This document shows positions 1 to 7,491 of a stretch of DNA of 41,077 bases, piece after piece. Source of the stretch: an uncultured Clostridia bacterium. GTDB lineage: Bacteria > Bacillota > Clostridia > Oscillospirales > Acutalibacteraceae. Every line of letters begins with the position of its first letter. Position 1 is the first letter of the stretch. The position numbers and the translations under genes are program-made. The stretch covers positions 1-41,077 of the forward strand of contig CAMHMN010000018.1 in the NCBI GenBank assembly GCA_946186245.1, in the 5' to 3' direction. A model generated the notes under the pieces. It was not told the DNA's origin and did not search any database. It saw nothing but the letters and a program-made list of their open reading frames with translations.

Positions 1-110
1 AGAAGGCGGGGCTGATTCCGTGCAGGCTTTGGACTGCTTTTCCGGAGTCGGCTCCGTATTGCTTTTTACAGAAACAATTCAAATCAATCAATGAAAGGTA
101 TGACGAAAAA

Positions 111-878
111 ATGAACAAGACACTTCGCAAGGCTGTTATCGCCGGCAACTGGAAGATGAATAAGACTCCCGCAGAGACCACCGTCCTCATCAACGAGATC
201 GCTCCCCTGGTAAAGGACGCGGACTGTGACGTTCTCGTATGCGTTCCTTACGTTGACCTCCAGAACGCTCTGGAAGCCACCAAGGACACCAACATCAAGG
301 TTGGCGCTGAGAACTGCCACTGGGCCAAGAGCGGCGCCTTCACCGCTGAGGTCAGCGCGGAAATGCTCACTTCCATGGGCGTGCAGTACGTCATCATCGG
401 TCACAGTGAGCGCAGACAGTACTTCGGTGAAACCGACGCTACCGTCAACATGAGAACAAGAGCCGCTCTGGACGCCGGCATGACCGCCATCGTATGCGTC
501 GGCGAAACTCTCGATCAGCGTGAAGCCGGCGTAACCGAATCCCTTGTCCGTGAGCAGACCACCAAGGCTCTTGAAGGCGTTTCCGCTGAAGAGCTTGACA
601 GAATCATCATCGCCTACGAGCCTGTCTGGGCTATCGGCACAGGCAAGACCGCTACCGCAGAGCAGGCCAACGAAGTCTGCAAGATCATCCGCGACCTCAT
701 CGGTGAGCTTTACAGCGCAGAAGCTGCCGACAAGATCGTGATCCAGTACGGCGGCTCCATGAACGACGGCAACGCTGTCGAGCTTCTCGACCAGCCTGAC
801 GTTGACGGCGGTCTGATCGGCGGCGCTTCTCTCGTTGCCACCAAGTTCGCAGCCATTGTCGCAGCAGCCAGCAGATAA
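111..878 (+). CDS. tpiA: Triosephosphate isomerase
   Basis: Interconverts dihydroxyacetone phosphate and glyceraldehyde 3-phosphate in cytoplasmic glycolysis. The 255-residue product has the usual family length. Seen: the phosphate/substrate-binding GNWKMNKT near the start (catalytic Lys), the catalytic His in IIGHSERR (about residue 98), the catalytic Glu in AYEPVWAIGTGKT (about 170) and the late GGS phosphate loop (QYGGSMN). The ATG at 111 is chosen because the protein begins normally there; the only purine-rich ribosome site (AAAGG, 93-97) lies an unusually long 13 bases upstream, inside an 8-codon reading frame (91-114) whose stop overlaps the tpiA start. The 110 bases upstream hold a small hairpin (about 42-57) and no gene I recognise. 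gpmI follows in the same direction after a strong hairpin, as in a glycolytic operon. Confidence 0.98.
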   Translation: MNKTLRKAVIAGNWKMNKTPAETTVLINEIAPLVKDADCDVLVCVPYVDLQNALEATKDTNIKVGAENCHWAKSGAFTAEVSAEMLTSMGVQYVIIGHSERRQYFGETDATVNMRTRAALDAGMTAIVCVGETLDQREAGVTESLVREQTTKALEGVSAEELDRIIIAYEPVWAIGTGKTATAEQANEVCKIIRDLIGELYSAEAADKIVIQYGGSMNDGNAVELLDQPDVDGGLIGGASLVATKFAAIVAAASR

Positions 879-890
879 TTTTTTCCTATA

Positions 891-944
891 CGCAGGCGTT
901 TTCCGTCTATTGAAAAAACGATAAACGGGAAACGTCTGTTTGCG
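891..944 (+). other. Strong intercistronic hairpin between tpiA and gpmI
   Basis: Bases 893-906 (CAGGCGTTTTCCGT) pair along all 14 positions with 925-938 (ACGGGAAACGTCTG), counting two G-U pairs, around an 18-base loop. No long T-run follows, so it does not look like a simple terminator. A partial terminator, an RNase processing site or an mRNA-stabilising element that gives tpiA and gpmI different message levels are all possible. The structure is seen; the role is inferred. Confidence 0.6.
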
Positions 945-1013
945 CTTATTGCTGATCAGGCATAAATAATCGGACTCTAATTCCGAGTCAATGAAAGGAA
1001 CGCAAGTAAAAAT

Positions 1014-2549
1014 ATGAAAAAACCCCTTGTTCTTTGCATCATGGACGGCTACGGCATCAAGGACTCCTACGGCAACGCCATTGTTGCCGCTTCCAAGCCC
1101 AATCTCGATAAATTCTTCACGGAGAACGCCTATACCACCATCGGTGCCTCCGGCATGGCGGTCGGTCTTCCCGACGGTCAGATGGGCAACAGCGAAGTCG
1201 GTCACACCAATATGGGCGCCGGCAGAATCGTCTATCAGGAACTTACCAGAATCACCAAGTCCATCAAGGACGGCAACTTCTTTGACAATGAAGCCCTCAA
1301 GGGTGCGATGGAAAACTGCAAGGTAAACGGCAGCGCTCTGCACCTCATGGGTCTTATGAGCGACGGCGGCGTTCACAGCCACATCACGCACCTCTACGCT
1401 ATTGTGGAAATGGCCAAGAAATACGGTCTGACCGAAGTTTATGTGCATTGCTTCCTCGACGGTCGTGACGTTCCTCCCGCTTCCGGCGCGGATTACGTCG
1501 CACAGCTTCGCGACAAGCTGGCCGAAATCGGCGTGGGCAAAATTGCCACCGTCATGGGCAGATATTACGCCATGGACAGAGACAACCGCTGGGAGCGCGT
1601 CGTCAAGGCCTATTCCGCCATCGTTTACGGCGAGGGCATCCAGAATCCCGACCCGGTCGCCGCGATCAGGGATTCCTACCAGCAGATCGACGAGGAAGGC
1701 AAGAACATCACCGATGAATTCGTCATTCCGGTAGTCTGCACCGAAGGTGCCGGCATGAAGGCCAATGATTCGGTCATCTTCTTCAACTTCCGTCCCGACC
1801 GCGCAAGAGAAATCACCCGCACGCTGGTTGACCCCGATTTCAGCGGCTTCGAGCGCAGAAACGGCCTTTTCCCGCTCTATTACGTCTGCATGACTCAGTA
1901 CGACGCGACCATGCCGAATGTGCATGTGGCTTTCAAGCCTCAGTCATTGAAAAACACCCTCGGCGAGTACATTTCTTCCCTCGGCATGACGCAGCTCCGC
2001 ATTGCTGAAACCGAGAAGTACGCCCATGTGACCTTCTTCTTCAACGGCGGTGTGGAAAAGGTGTACGAAGGCGAGGACAGAGTGCTGGTCAAATCCCCTG
2101 CCGTTGCGACATACGATCTCCAGCCTGAAATGAGCGCCTATGAAGTGCGCGACAGACTGGTCGAGTGCGTGCTCTCCGGCAAGTACGACATCATCATTGT
2201 CAACTTCGCCAACTGCGACATGGTCGGTCACACCGGCATCTTCGACGCCGCCAAGGCAGCCGTGGAAGCGGTTGACACCTGCGTGGGCGATCTGGTAGAG
2301 GCTGCCGTCAACAAGATGGGCGGTGTGGTCATGATCACCGCCGACCACGGCAACGCCGATCAGATGCTCGACGAAAAGGGTGAACCCTTCACTGCTCACT
2401 CCACCAATCCCGTTCCGTTCTGTGTGGTCGGCTACGACTGCAAGCTGCGCGAAGGCGGTTGCCTGGCGGACATTGCCCCCACCATGCTGGAAGTGCTCGG
2501 CATCCCGCAGCCGGAAGAAATGACCGGCGTATCGCTGATAGCGAAATAA
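1014..2549 (+). CDS. gpmI: 2,3-bisphosphoglycerate-independent phosphoglycerate mutase
   Basis: Converts 3-phosphoglycerate to 2-phosphoglycerate without the bisphosphate cofactor, in the cytoplasm, using two Mn ions and a phosphoserine intermediate. The 511 residues match the family length. Seen: the metal-binding MDGYG near residue 10, the catalytic Ser in GNSEVGHTNMGAGR (about residue 62), the HCFLDGRDVPP substrate motif (about 145-155), and the C-terminal metal residues in NCDMVGHTG (about 400) and TADHGNAD (about 443). The ATG at 1014 is preceded by AAAGGA at 993-998, 15 bases away; a 9-codon frame (991-1017) contains that site and stops across the gpmI start, the same arrangement as at tpiA. 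Probably cotranscribed with tpiA through the hairpin at 891-944. Confidence 0.98.
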   Translation: MKKPLVLCIMDGYGIKDSYGNAIVAASKPNLDKFFTENAYTTIGASGMAVGLPDGQMGNSEVGHTNMGAGRIVYQELTRITKSIKDGNFFDNEALKGAMENCKVNGSALHLMGLMSDGGVHSHITHLYAIVEMAKKYGLTEVYVHCFLDGRDVPPASGADYVAQLRDKLAEIGVGKIATVMGRYYAMDRDNRWERVVKAYSAIVYGEGIQNPDPVAAIRDSYQQIDEEGKNITDEFVIPVVCTEGAGMKANDSVIFFNFRPDRAREITRTLVDPDFSGFERRNGLFPLYYVCMTQYDATMPNVHVAFKPQSLKNTLGEYISSLGMTQLRIAETEKYAHVTFFFNGGVEKVYEGEDRVLVKSPAVATYDLQPEMSAYEVRDRLVECVLSGKYDIIIVNFANCDMVGHTGIFDAAKAAVEAVDTCVGDLVEAAVNKMGGVVMITADHGNADQMLDEKGEPFTAHSTNPVPFCVVGYDCKLREGGCLADIAPTMLEVLGIPQPEEMTGVSLIAK

Positions 2550-2582
2550 AAAGAAAAAAGAAAGCGCGCAGCGCAATTATGG

Positions 2583-2650
2583 GGTCCAGGGCAGGGTCCT
2601 GGCAGGTCCAGGGCAGGGCCCTGGCGGGAGGTCGAGGGCAGCGCCTTCGA
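2583..2650. repeat. Cluster of three GC-rich palindromes
   Basis: Three near-identical units: TCCAGGGCAGGGTCCTGG (2585-2602), TCCAGGGCAGGGCCCTGG (2607-2624) and TCGAGGGCAGCGCCTTCGA (2632-2650). Each can fold on itself. Composition is far more GC-rich than the flanking intergenic DNA, and GC-rich sequence continues to about 2710. I read this as a dispersed, REP/MITE-like intergenic repeat; copies elsewhere in the genome cannot be seen from here. Confidence 0.6.
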
Positions 2651-2757
2651 GAGCGAGACGAAGTCGAGCGAGCAAGACCCGTTCGGATAGGACGCCAGCC
2701 CGGGCGAATTCCAAACCAGAACCCACCACCGAAAAAAATAGCAAACAACAACAAAAG

Positions 2758-2806
2758 CCGGACAGACACATTTTCAAGATGAAAAACATGCCTGTCCGGT
2801 TTTTTT
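2758..2806 (+). terminator. Intrinsic terminator after gpmI
   Basis: CCGGACAG (2758-2765) pairs with CTGTCCGG (2792-2799); the interior can extend the stem (TTTTC with GAAAA). A run of seven T follows (2800-2806). It ends the tpiA-gpmI message. Its T-run touches the AAGGAG ribosome site of the next gene (2807-2812), so that gene either needs readthrough or a promoter that I cannot see. Confidence 0.85.
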
Positions 2807-2814
2807 AAGGAGAA

Positions 2815-3558
2815 TTGAATCAATTGTACCAGAATTATATTTTTGACCTCTACGGCACGCTGGTGGATATCAACACCGACGAGAGCAAACCGTATCTCTG
2901 GAAGAAGGTCACGGAACTGTACGCCTACCACGGCGCATATTACACCCCAAAGGAATTCCGCGCGGGTTACCTTCGCCTTTGCGGAGAGCACACCCAGCGC
3001 CTTCGCGAAAAGAACGGAGCGAAATATCCCGAAATTCAACTGGAATACGTCTTTGAGGACCTTTTCAAAGAAAAAGGTGTGGAAGTTTCCATGGATATCA
3101 TCCGCACCATCGGGCAGACCTTCCGCGTGATTTCCACCAAATTCCTTTGCCTGTACGACGGCGTGACCGACCTGCTGGATTCCATTCACGCGGCCGGACG
3201 AAAGGTTTATCTGCTGTCCAACGCACAGGAAATGTTCACCAAGCACGAGATGATCGCGCTCGGAATATTCGACAAATTCGACGGGATTGTATTCTCTTCC
3301 GACGAAGGGCTCTGCAAGCCGGAGGAACGATTCTTCCGCACGGTGGTGGAACGCTACGGACTGGATATTTCGGAGTCCATCATGATCGGCAATGACGCCG
3401 GCACCGATATTCTCGGTGCGAATACCATCGGCATGGATTCGCTTTACATTCATTCCGACATTTCTCCCAACCTCACAGACCCGACCGGCGCGGATATTCC
3501 CGCGACATACCGGGTGATGGACGGCGATTTTACAAAAATCAAAGGATTAGTTCTATAA
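2815..3558 (+). CDS. HAD-superfamily hydrolase, probable phosphatase
   Basis: Predicted Mg-dependent phosphohydrolase of the haloacid dehalogenase superfamily with a helical cap inserted after motif I. Seen in the 247 residues: motif I FDLYGTLVD (nucleophile Asp near residue 10, with Tyr where DxDGT has the second Asp), motif II LLSNAQ (about 130), the motif III Lys in CKPEERFF (about 165) and motif IV MIGNDAGTDI (about 190). Tyr at the general acid/base position is common in some HAD subfamilies but leaves the substrate open. The start is uncertain: TTG at 2815 is only 2 bases from AAGGAG, while TTG at 2824 (244 residues) is 11 bases away; both are non-ATG. It lies directly behind the gpmI terminator and converges on the glycosidase gene. 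Confidence 0.88.
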   Translation: MNQLYQNYIFDLYGTLVDINTDESKPYLWKKVTELYAYHGAYYTPKEFRAGYLRLCGEHTQRLREKNGAKYPEIQLEYVFEDLFKEKGVEVSMDIIRTIGQTFRVISTKFLCLYDGVTDLLDSIHAAGRKVYLLSNAQEMFTKHEMIALGIFDKFDGIVFSSDEGLCKPEERFFRTVVERYGLDISESIMIGNDAGTDILGANTIGMDSLYIHSDISPNLTDPTGADIPATYRVMDGDFTKIKGLVL

Positions 3559-3565
3559 TTGTACG

Positions 3566-3605
3566 AAAAACGACGGGAATGCTTACTTCATCCCCGCCGT
3601 TTTTT
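3566..3605. terminator. Bidirectional terminator between HAD and GH3 genes
   Basis: ACGACGGG (3570-3577) pairs with CCCGCCGT (3593-3600) with one mismatch. An A-run precedes and a T-run (3600-3605) follows, so it can end transcripts arriving from both converging genes. Confidence 0.85.
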
Positions 3606-3622
3606 GCTTCCATTCTATTTTA

Positions 3623-5122
3623 TTAATCTCCATACATTCCGAGCCGAATCTTTAACTTTAGAATGCGTCGGACTGACTCGTCGAGACGTTCCTGCGATAT
3701 CTCTCCGTAATTGACCGCTTCCAGCACCGCATTGTAATCGTCAACAGGATTTTTTGGCGCACAGAGAATATCAATACCCGCCAGTACAGCCATGACACAA
3801 ACCTTCCCGCTGTCACCGCCGCTGTATTTGATGATGGCACCCATTTCCAGTCCGTCGGTGATGAGAACCCCTTGAAATCCCATATCATTGCGGATAATAT
3901 CCACAACGTCAGCCGACAACGAAGCAGGATGATCGGGATCGATATTCTCAATGACAGTGTGCGTCAGCATGATCGCATCCACACCTTCTCTGATAGCCGC
4001 ATCGAAGGGAACCAGATCTGTCTCTTTAAGCTCATAAAGGCTTTTTTCGTTGACGTCAAGGCCCTTGTGCGTGTCTGATTTGCTGTTGCCATAGCCCGGA
4101 AAATGCTTGACACAGGACGCCACCGGCGATGCTTTCATCGTACTGACCACCTGGGAGACATATTCCGCTGTTTCCTCCGCTCCCTTGCCGAATGAACGCT
4201 TGTACATGAAGCCGGAGGACGAAGTGCATACGTCGGCAACCGGCGCCAAATTCATATTCAATCCCAGAGAATTGAGCAATTCGCATTTTTCCTGCGTATC
4301 GGATACGATCAGTTCCAAGCCGCCTTTTTTGTAAAGTCTCTGGGGAGATAAAAACCGGCTGCTTCTCAGCCTGGGGTTGCTGCTGATACGTACGACATTT
4401 CCGCCTTCCTCATCGACGGCTATGATCATTTTACCGTCAGACGAAGATTGAATCTCCGCGATCATGTCGCGCACCTCATCGGCTGTTTTTCCCTTGAATT
4501 CATCGGCGAAAAGGATTGCTCCTCCGGCATAGGTCTGTGAAACGGTGTCCAAAAGCTTTCCTTTTCCGTTGTTTCTCACCATAAACAGCTGTCCAACCTT
4601 CTGCTCGTTGGACATGGAGCTGAGCTCTGTCTCAATGATCTGCGCAACCGGATCCACCTGTTCCGGTTCGGACGAAACCGGACTTTCCGACGATGAGGCA
4701 TACGCGGTTTCCATTTCGTCATTTGAAACAGGTGTATGACTGACAGCCGTTTTTCCCATAAGCACTGAAATGATCATAATACCAAAGAACACCGCCATCA
4801 ATGTATATATCAGACCGGAACTGACTTCCGGCTTTTCCTCTCCGAAGCCGCCCTGCCATTCCTTTCGGTGGGAATGCTCATTCAGCTTCCCTGAATGAGA
4901 CCGATAGCTCTGACTGCCGCGGTTTCTCGGGGGAACCGATTCTCTGTGAGGAGTTTGACGATTCCGGCCGCTGTGAACCCCTGTACCGCTCCGATAACCT
5001 TGTTGTTTGCCGCGATTTCTCTGAACATTGCGATTTCTGCTGCCGAAATAATCGTCGTAATCGCTGAAAGAATCATAATCGTCGTAATGATCGTCTTGAT
5101 GATCCCAATAATATCTGCTCAT
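3623..5122 (-). CDS. Membrane-anchored family 3 glycoside hydrolase (NagZ-like)
   Basis: Likely beta-N-acetylhexosaminidase or related beta-glycosidase acting outside the membrane on peptidoglycan fragments or other glycans. The 499-residue protein has an unusual N-terminus: residues 4-26 are rich in Tyr and Asp, residues 30-90 rich in Arg, Ser and Gly, then one membrane span (about 103-122) and a Ser/Glu linker. The GH3 domain fills 160-495: KHFPGYG (339-345), the Asp350/His352 pair typical of NagZ, and the nucleophile Asp423 in ITDGLEMGAI. There is no C-terminal GH3 second domain, again as in NagZ. By positive-inside logic the Arg-rich tail is cytoplasmic. It begins 17 bases after pyrF and is probably cotranscribed with pyrC-pyrF. 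Family call is firm; substrate is inferred. Confidence 0.9.
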   Translation of the reverse strand: MSRYYWDHQDDHYDDYDSFSDYDDYFGSRNRNVQRNRGKQQGYRSGTGVHSGRNRQTPHRESVPPRNRGSQSYRSHSGKLNEHSHRKEWQGGFGEEKPEVSSGLIYTLMAVFFGIMIISVLMGKTAVSHTPVSNDEMETAYASSSESPVSSEPEQVDPVAQIIETELSSMSNEQKVGQLFMVRNNGKGKLLDTVSQTYAGGAILFADEFKGKTADEVRDMIAEIQSSSDGKMIIAVDEEGGNVVRISSNPRLRSSRFLSPQRLYKKGGLELIVSDTQEKCELLNSLGLNMNLAPVADVCTSSSGFMYKRSFGKGAEETAEYVSQVVSTMKASPVASCVKHFPGYGNSKSDTHKGLDVNEKSLYELKETDLVPFDAAIREGVDAIMLTHTVIENIDPDHPASLSADVVDIIRNDMGFQGVLITDGLEMGAIIKYSGGDSGKVCVMAVLAGIDILCAPKNPVDDYNAVLEAVNYGEISQERLDESVRRILKLKIRLGMYGD

Positions 5123-5139
5123 AGATAATGATTCGTGAA

Positions 5140-6057
5140 TTAAAGAACACTGTTGATATCGTCCTTCATGCGAAGAGCCTCTCTTCTGGCTGCACCTGCA
5201 TAATCGGATTCGTCACAGCCTTCTTTTTTATATGCGCACATAATGGCACGGGAGGAATTCACCACCGCACCGAGTCCGTCCTGATTGAAAGCGCCTGCCA
5301 ATCCCTGTGCTCCGCCTCCTTGCGCACCGTAGCCCGGTACAAGGAAGAAGATGGATGGATGCTCCTTGCGCAGCTCGGTAAGCTGCTCAGGATAAGTCGC
5401 GCCGACAACCGCGCCAACGCCAGTGAAACCGTACTTTCCCGGAAGCTCTCTTCCCCATTCGTCGCACATACTGGCCATACGGGCATAAATGCTTTCGCCG
5501 CCTTCCAGCAGAAGGTTCTGAAGCTCACCGGACGATTTGTTGGAAGTCTTAACCAGCACAAAGATTCCTTTGTCCTGCGCCGCGCATACCTTCAGCAGCG
5601 GTTCAATGCCGTCAGATCCAAGGTATCCGTTGACCGTCAACGCATCCGCCCCGAATGCGGAAAACTGTTCACCGTCCACATCGGTCATTCCAAGATGCCC
5701 GGCGGCGTATGCCTCCATTGTGGCGCCGATATCGTTGCGCTTGCCGTCGGTGATGACATACATTCCTTTTGAATGGGCGTATTCCACCGTGCGTGTGAAG
5801 GCTCTTACTCCCTGCCAGCCGTACATCTCGTAATATGCCATCTGCGGCTTTACCGCCGGTACAACGTCGCACAGCGCGTCGATCAGTCCGGTGTTGAATT
5901 CATACAGCGCTTCGGCTGCGCCTTCCAGTGTTCTGCCGTACTGCGCAAAGCACTTTTCCCTGATATACTGCGGAACATAGTCGAGCTTAGGATCAAGACC
6001 GGCGACGGTGGGATTTTTCATTTCTATGATTTTTTCGATAAGAGGATTGAATGACAT
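5140..6057 (-). CDS. pyrF: Orotidine 5'-phosphate decarboxylase
   Basis: Catalyses the last step of UMP synthesis, OMP to UMP. The 305-residue product belongs to the longer bacterial OMPDC subfamily (PyrF type 2). Seen: TVAGLDPKLDY near the N-terminus, the catalytic charged network in ITDGKRNDIG (about residue 95, Asp-Lys-Asp), and the C-terminal phosphate-binding LVPGYGAQGG and VVNSSRAIM. I start at the ATG at 6057 because AAAGGA sits 9 bases upstream; an in-frame ATG at 6087 would add ten residues with no ribosome site. It lies 67 bases after pyrC and 17 before the GH3 gene. Confidence 0.97.
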   Translation of the reverse strand: MSFNPLIEKIIEMKNPTVAGLDPKLDYVPQYIREKCFAQYGRTLEGAAEALYEFNTGLIDALCDVVPAVKPQMAYYEMYGWQGVRAFTRTVEYAHSKGMYVITDGKRNDIGATMEAYAAGHLGMTDVDGEQFSAFGADALTVNGYLGSDGIEPLLKVCAAQDKGIFVLVKTSNKSSGELQNLLLEGGESIYARMASMCDEWGRELPGKYGFTGVGAVVGATYPEQLTELRKEHPSIFFLVPGYGAQGGGAQGLAGAFNQDGLGAVVNSSRAIMCAYKKEGCDESDYAGAARREALRMKDDINSVL

Positions 6058-6124
6058 TTTTTTGATTCCTTTCGTTATTGATTTCAACTATTATATATCA
6101 TCTGTCTGAAATATGCAATAGGAA

Positions 6125-7378
6125 TTAATAAACCTTTTTGCCGCCGCAGTAGGTGGCTTTGACCCTGCCGGTCAACGTTTCCCCCTTGAAAACCGCATTC
6201 TTCGACCTGCCGTGGAGCTTTTGCGGGTCAACTGTCCACTTTTCACTGAGGTCAACCAACGTCAGATCAGCCGGTGCGCCGACCTTGATTTCACCCCCGG
6301 CAATCCCCATAATTCTTGCGGGATTGTACGACATGAGCCTTGCAATGCCGCTCAGCGTCAGCTTATCGCGCATGAAAGTCAGCGTTGCCGCGAGAGAGGT
6401 TTCCATGCCGACAACGCCGTTGGGTGCTTTGACAAAATCGTCCTTTTCTTCCGGAGAATGAGGGGCGTGATCGGTGGCAATCGCATCGATGGTGCCGTCC
6501 AGCAGACCCTCGATCACCGCAAGTCTGTCTGCCTCCTCACGAAGGGGAGGATTCATGCGGTAATCCGCGTCGCGGCCCAATACCTTCTCAAAGGTGTAAA
6601 CAAAATAATGCGGCGCGGTTTCGCAGGTAACTTTCACCCCGCGGGCTTTTGCCTGTCGGATGATTTCAATGGACTCTTTTGTGCTGACATGGCAGATATG
6701 CACCGGAGCATCCACACTTTCCGCAAGTGCGATCGTGCGCTCAATGTCCCCGTATTCCGACGCGGACGACATTCCCTTGACGCCAAGCAATTCAGAAGCG
6801 CTGCCTTCATGAACCTTGCCGCCTGCCGCCTGCATTAAGTCCTCACAGTGACACAGCACCGGCATTCCCAGCCGTTTGCCTTCCTTCAGTGCGAAAAGCA
6901 GCATTTCGTCATTTTCCACAGGACGTCCGTCGTCCGAAATCGCAGCTGCCCCGGCTTGACGGAGAGAAGCGTAATCGCAGCATCCCTTGCCTGACAAGCC
7001 GTATGTGATCGCCGCCGCAGGATAAACATGCAGTCCTGTCGCCTTCGCCTGGTCAATGATATATTTCACTGTTTCTGGGCTGTCGACAGCAGGATTTGTA
7101 TTGGGCATACAAACCAGCGACGTAACCCCTCCGGCCGCTGCCGCCGCACAGCCCGAGAGAATATCCTCCTTGTGTGTCTGACCGGGATCGCGGAGATGCA
7201 CATGCATATCGACAAGCCCGGGAAAAGCACAAAGCCCTTCCGCTTCCATCACCTGATCGGAAGGAGAAATCTCTGCCTTTCCTCCGACCTGGGCAACCAC
7301 TCCGTCGATCATCACGATGTCTCCTTTTGTGATTCCGGTGTTATTTACAATTTCCGCATTTTTGATGATGATTGCCAT
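6125..7378 (-). CDS. pyrC: Dihydroorotase
   Basis: Zinc amidohydrolase that cyclises carbamoyl-aspartate to dihydroorotate, step 3 of UMP synthesis. The 417 residues fit the bacterial class I type. Seen: metal ligands in DMHVHLRDPGQTHKED (about 57-72), GGVTSLVCMPNTNP (about 88-101), HCED (about 176), HICHVST (about 227) and the metal Asp in ATDHAPHSPEEK (about 300). The ATG at 7378 follows AAAGGA by about 13 bases; a short frame (ATG GAA AGG to TAA) covers the ribosome site and stops immediately before the ATG. No promoter is visible between the terminator at 7412-7489 and the gene. Confidence 0.97.
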   Translation of the reverse strand: MAIIIKNAEIVNNTGITKGDIVMIDGVVAQVGGKAEISPSDQVMEAEGLCAFPGLVDMHVHLRDPGQTHKEDILSGCAAAAAGGVTSLVCMPNTNPAVDSPETVKYIIDQAKATGLHVYPAAAITYGLSGKGCCDYASLRQAGAAAISDDGRPVENDEMLLFALKEGKRLGMPVLCHCEDLMQAAGGKVHEGSASELLGVKGMSSASEYGDIERTIALAESVDAPVHICHVSTKESIEIIRQAKARGVKVTCETAPHYFVYTFEKVLGRDADYRMNPPLREEADRLAVIEGLLDGTIDAIATDHAPHSPEEKDDFVKAPNGVVGMETSLAATLTFMRDKLTLSGIARLMSYNPARIMGIAGGEIKVGAPADLTLVDLSEKWTVDPQKLHGRSKNAVFKGETLTGRVKATYCGGKKVY

Positions 7379-7411
7379 TTACAGAAAACACATCCTTTCC
7401 ATAAGAAAACA

Positions 7412-7489
7412 CAAAAACAGGCGGATAATCCAGTCACCCCGGCAAACGGTACATTCACCACTTGCCGGAATAACGTAATCCGCCGTTTT
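7412..7489 (-). terminator. Large terminator after the metallophosphoesterase-like gene
   Basis: On the minus strand an outer stem (AAACGGCGGAT with ATCCGCCTGTTT, one bulge) encloses an inner 7-bp stem (CCGGCAA with TTGCCGG), and GTTTTTG follows. It begins right at the stop codon of the upstream gene. Because I see no promoter before pyrC, readthrough control of the pyr genes is possible, but no PyrR-type site was recognised. Confidence 0.7.
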
Positions 7490-7491
7490 AA

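Noticed and set aside
84-1925. 613-codon open frame on the minus strand
   Set aside because: It is antisense to tpiA and gpmI, both unmistakable, and arises from their codon bias.
2389-3453. 354-codon minus-strand frame across the gpmI-HAD gap
   Set aside because: Antisense to the HAD gene and the gpmI end, with Arg/Pro-rich low-complexity sequence where it crosses the palindromes and no recognisable domain.
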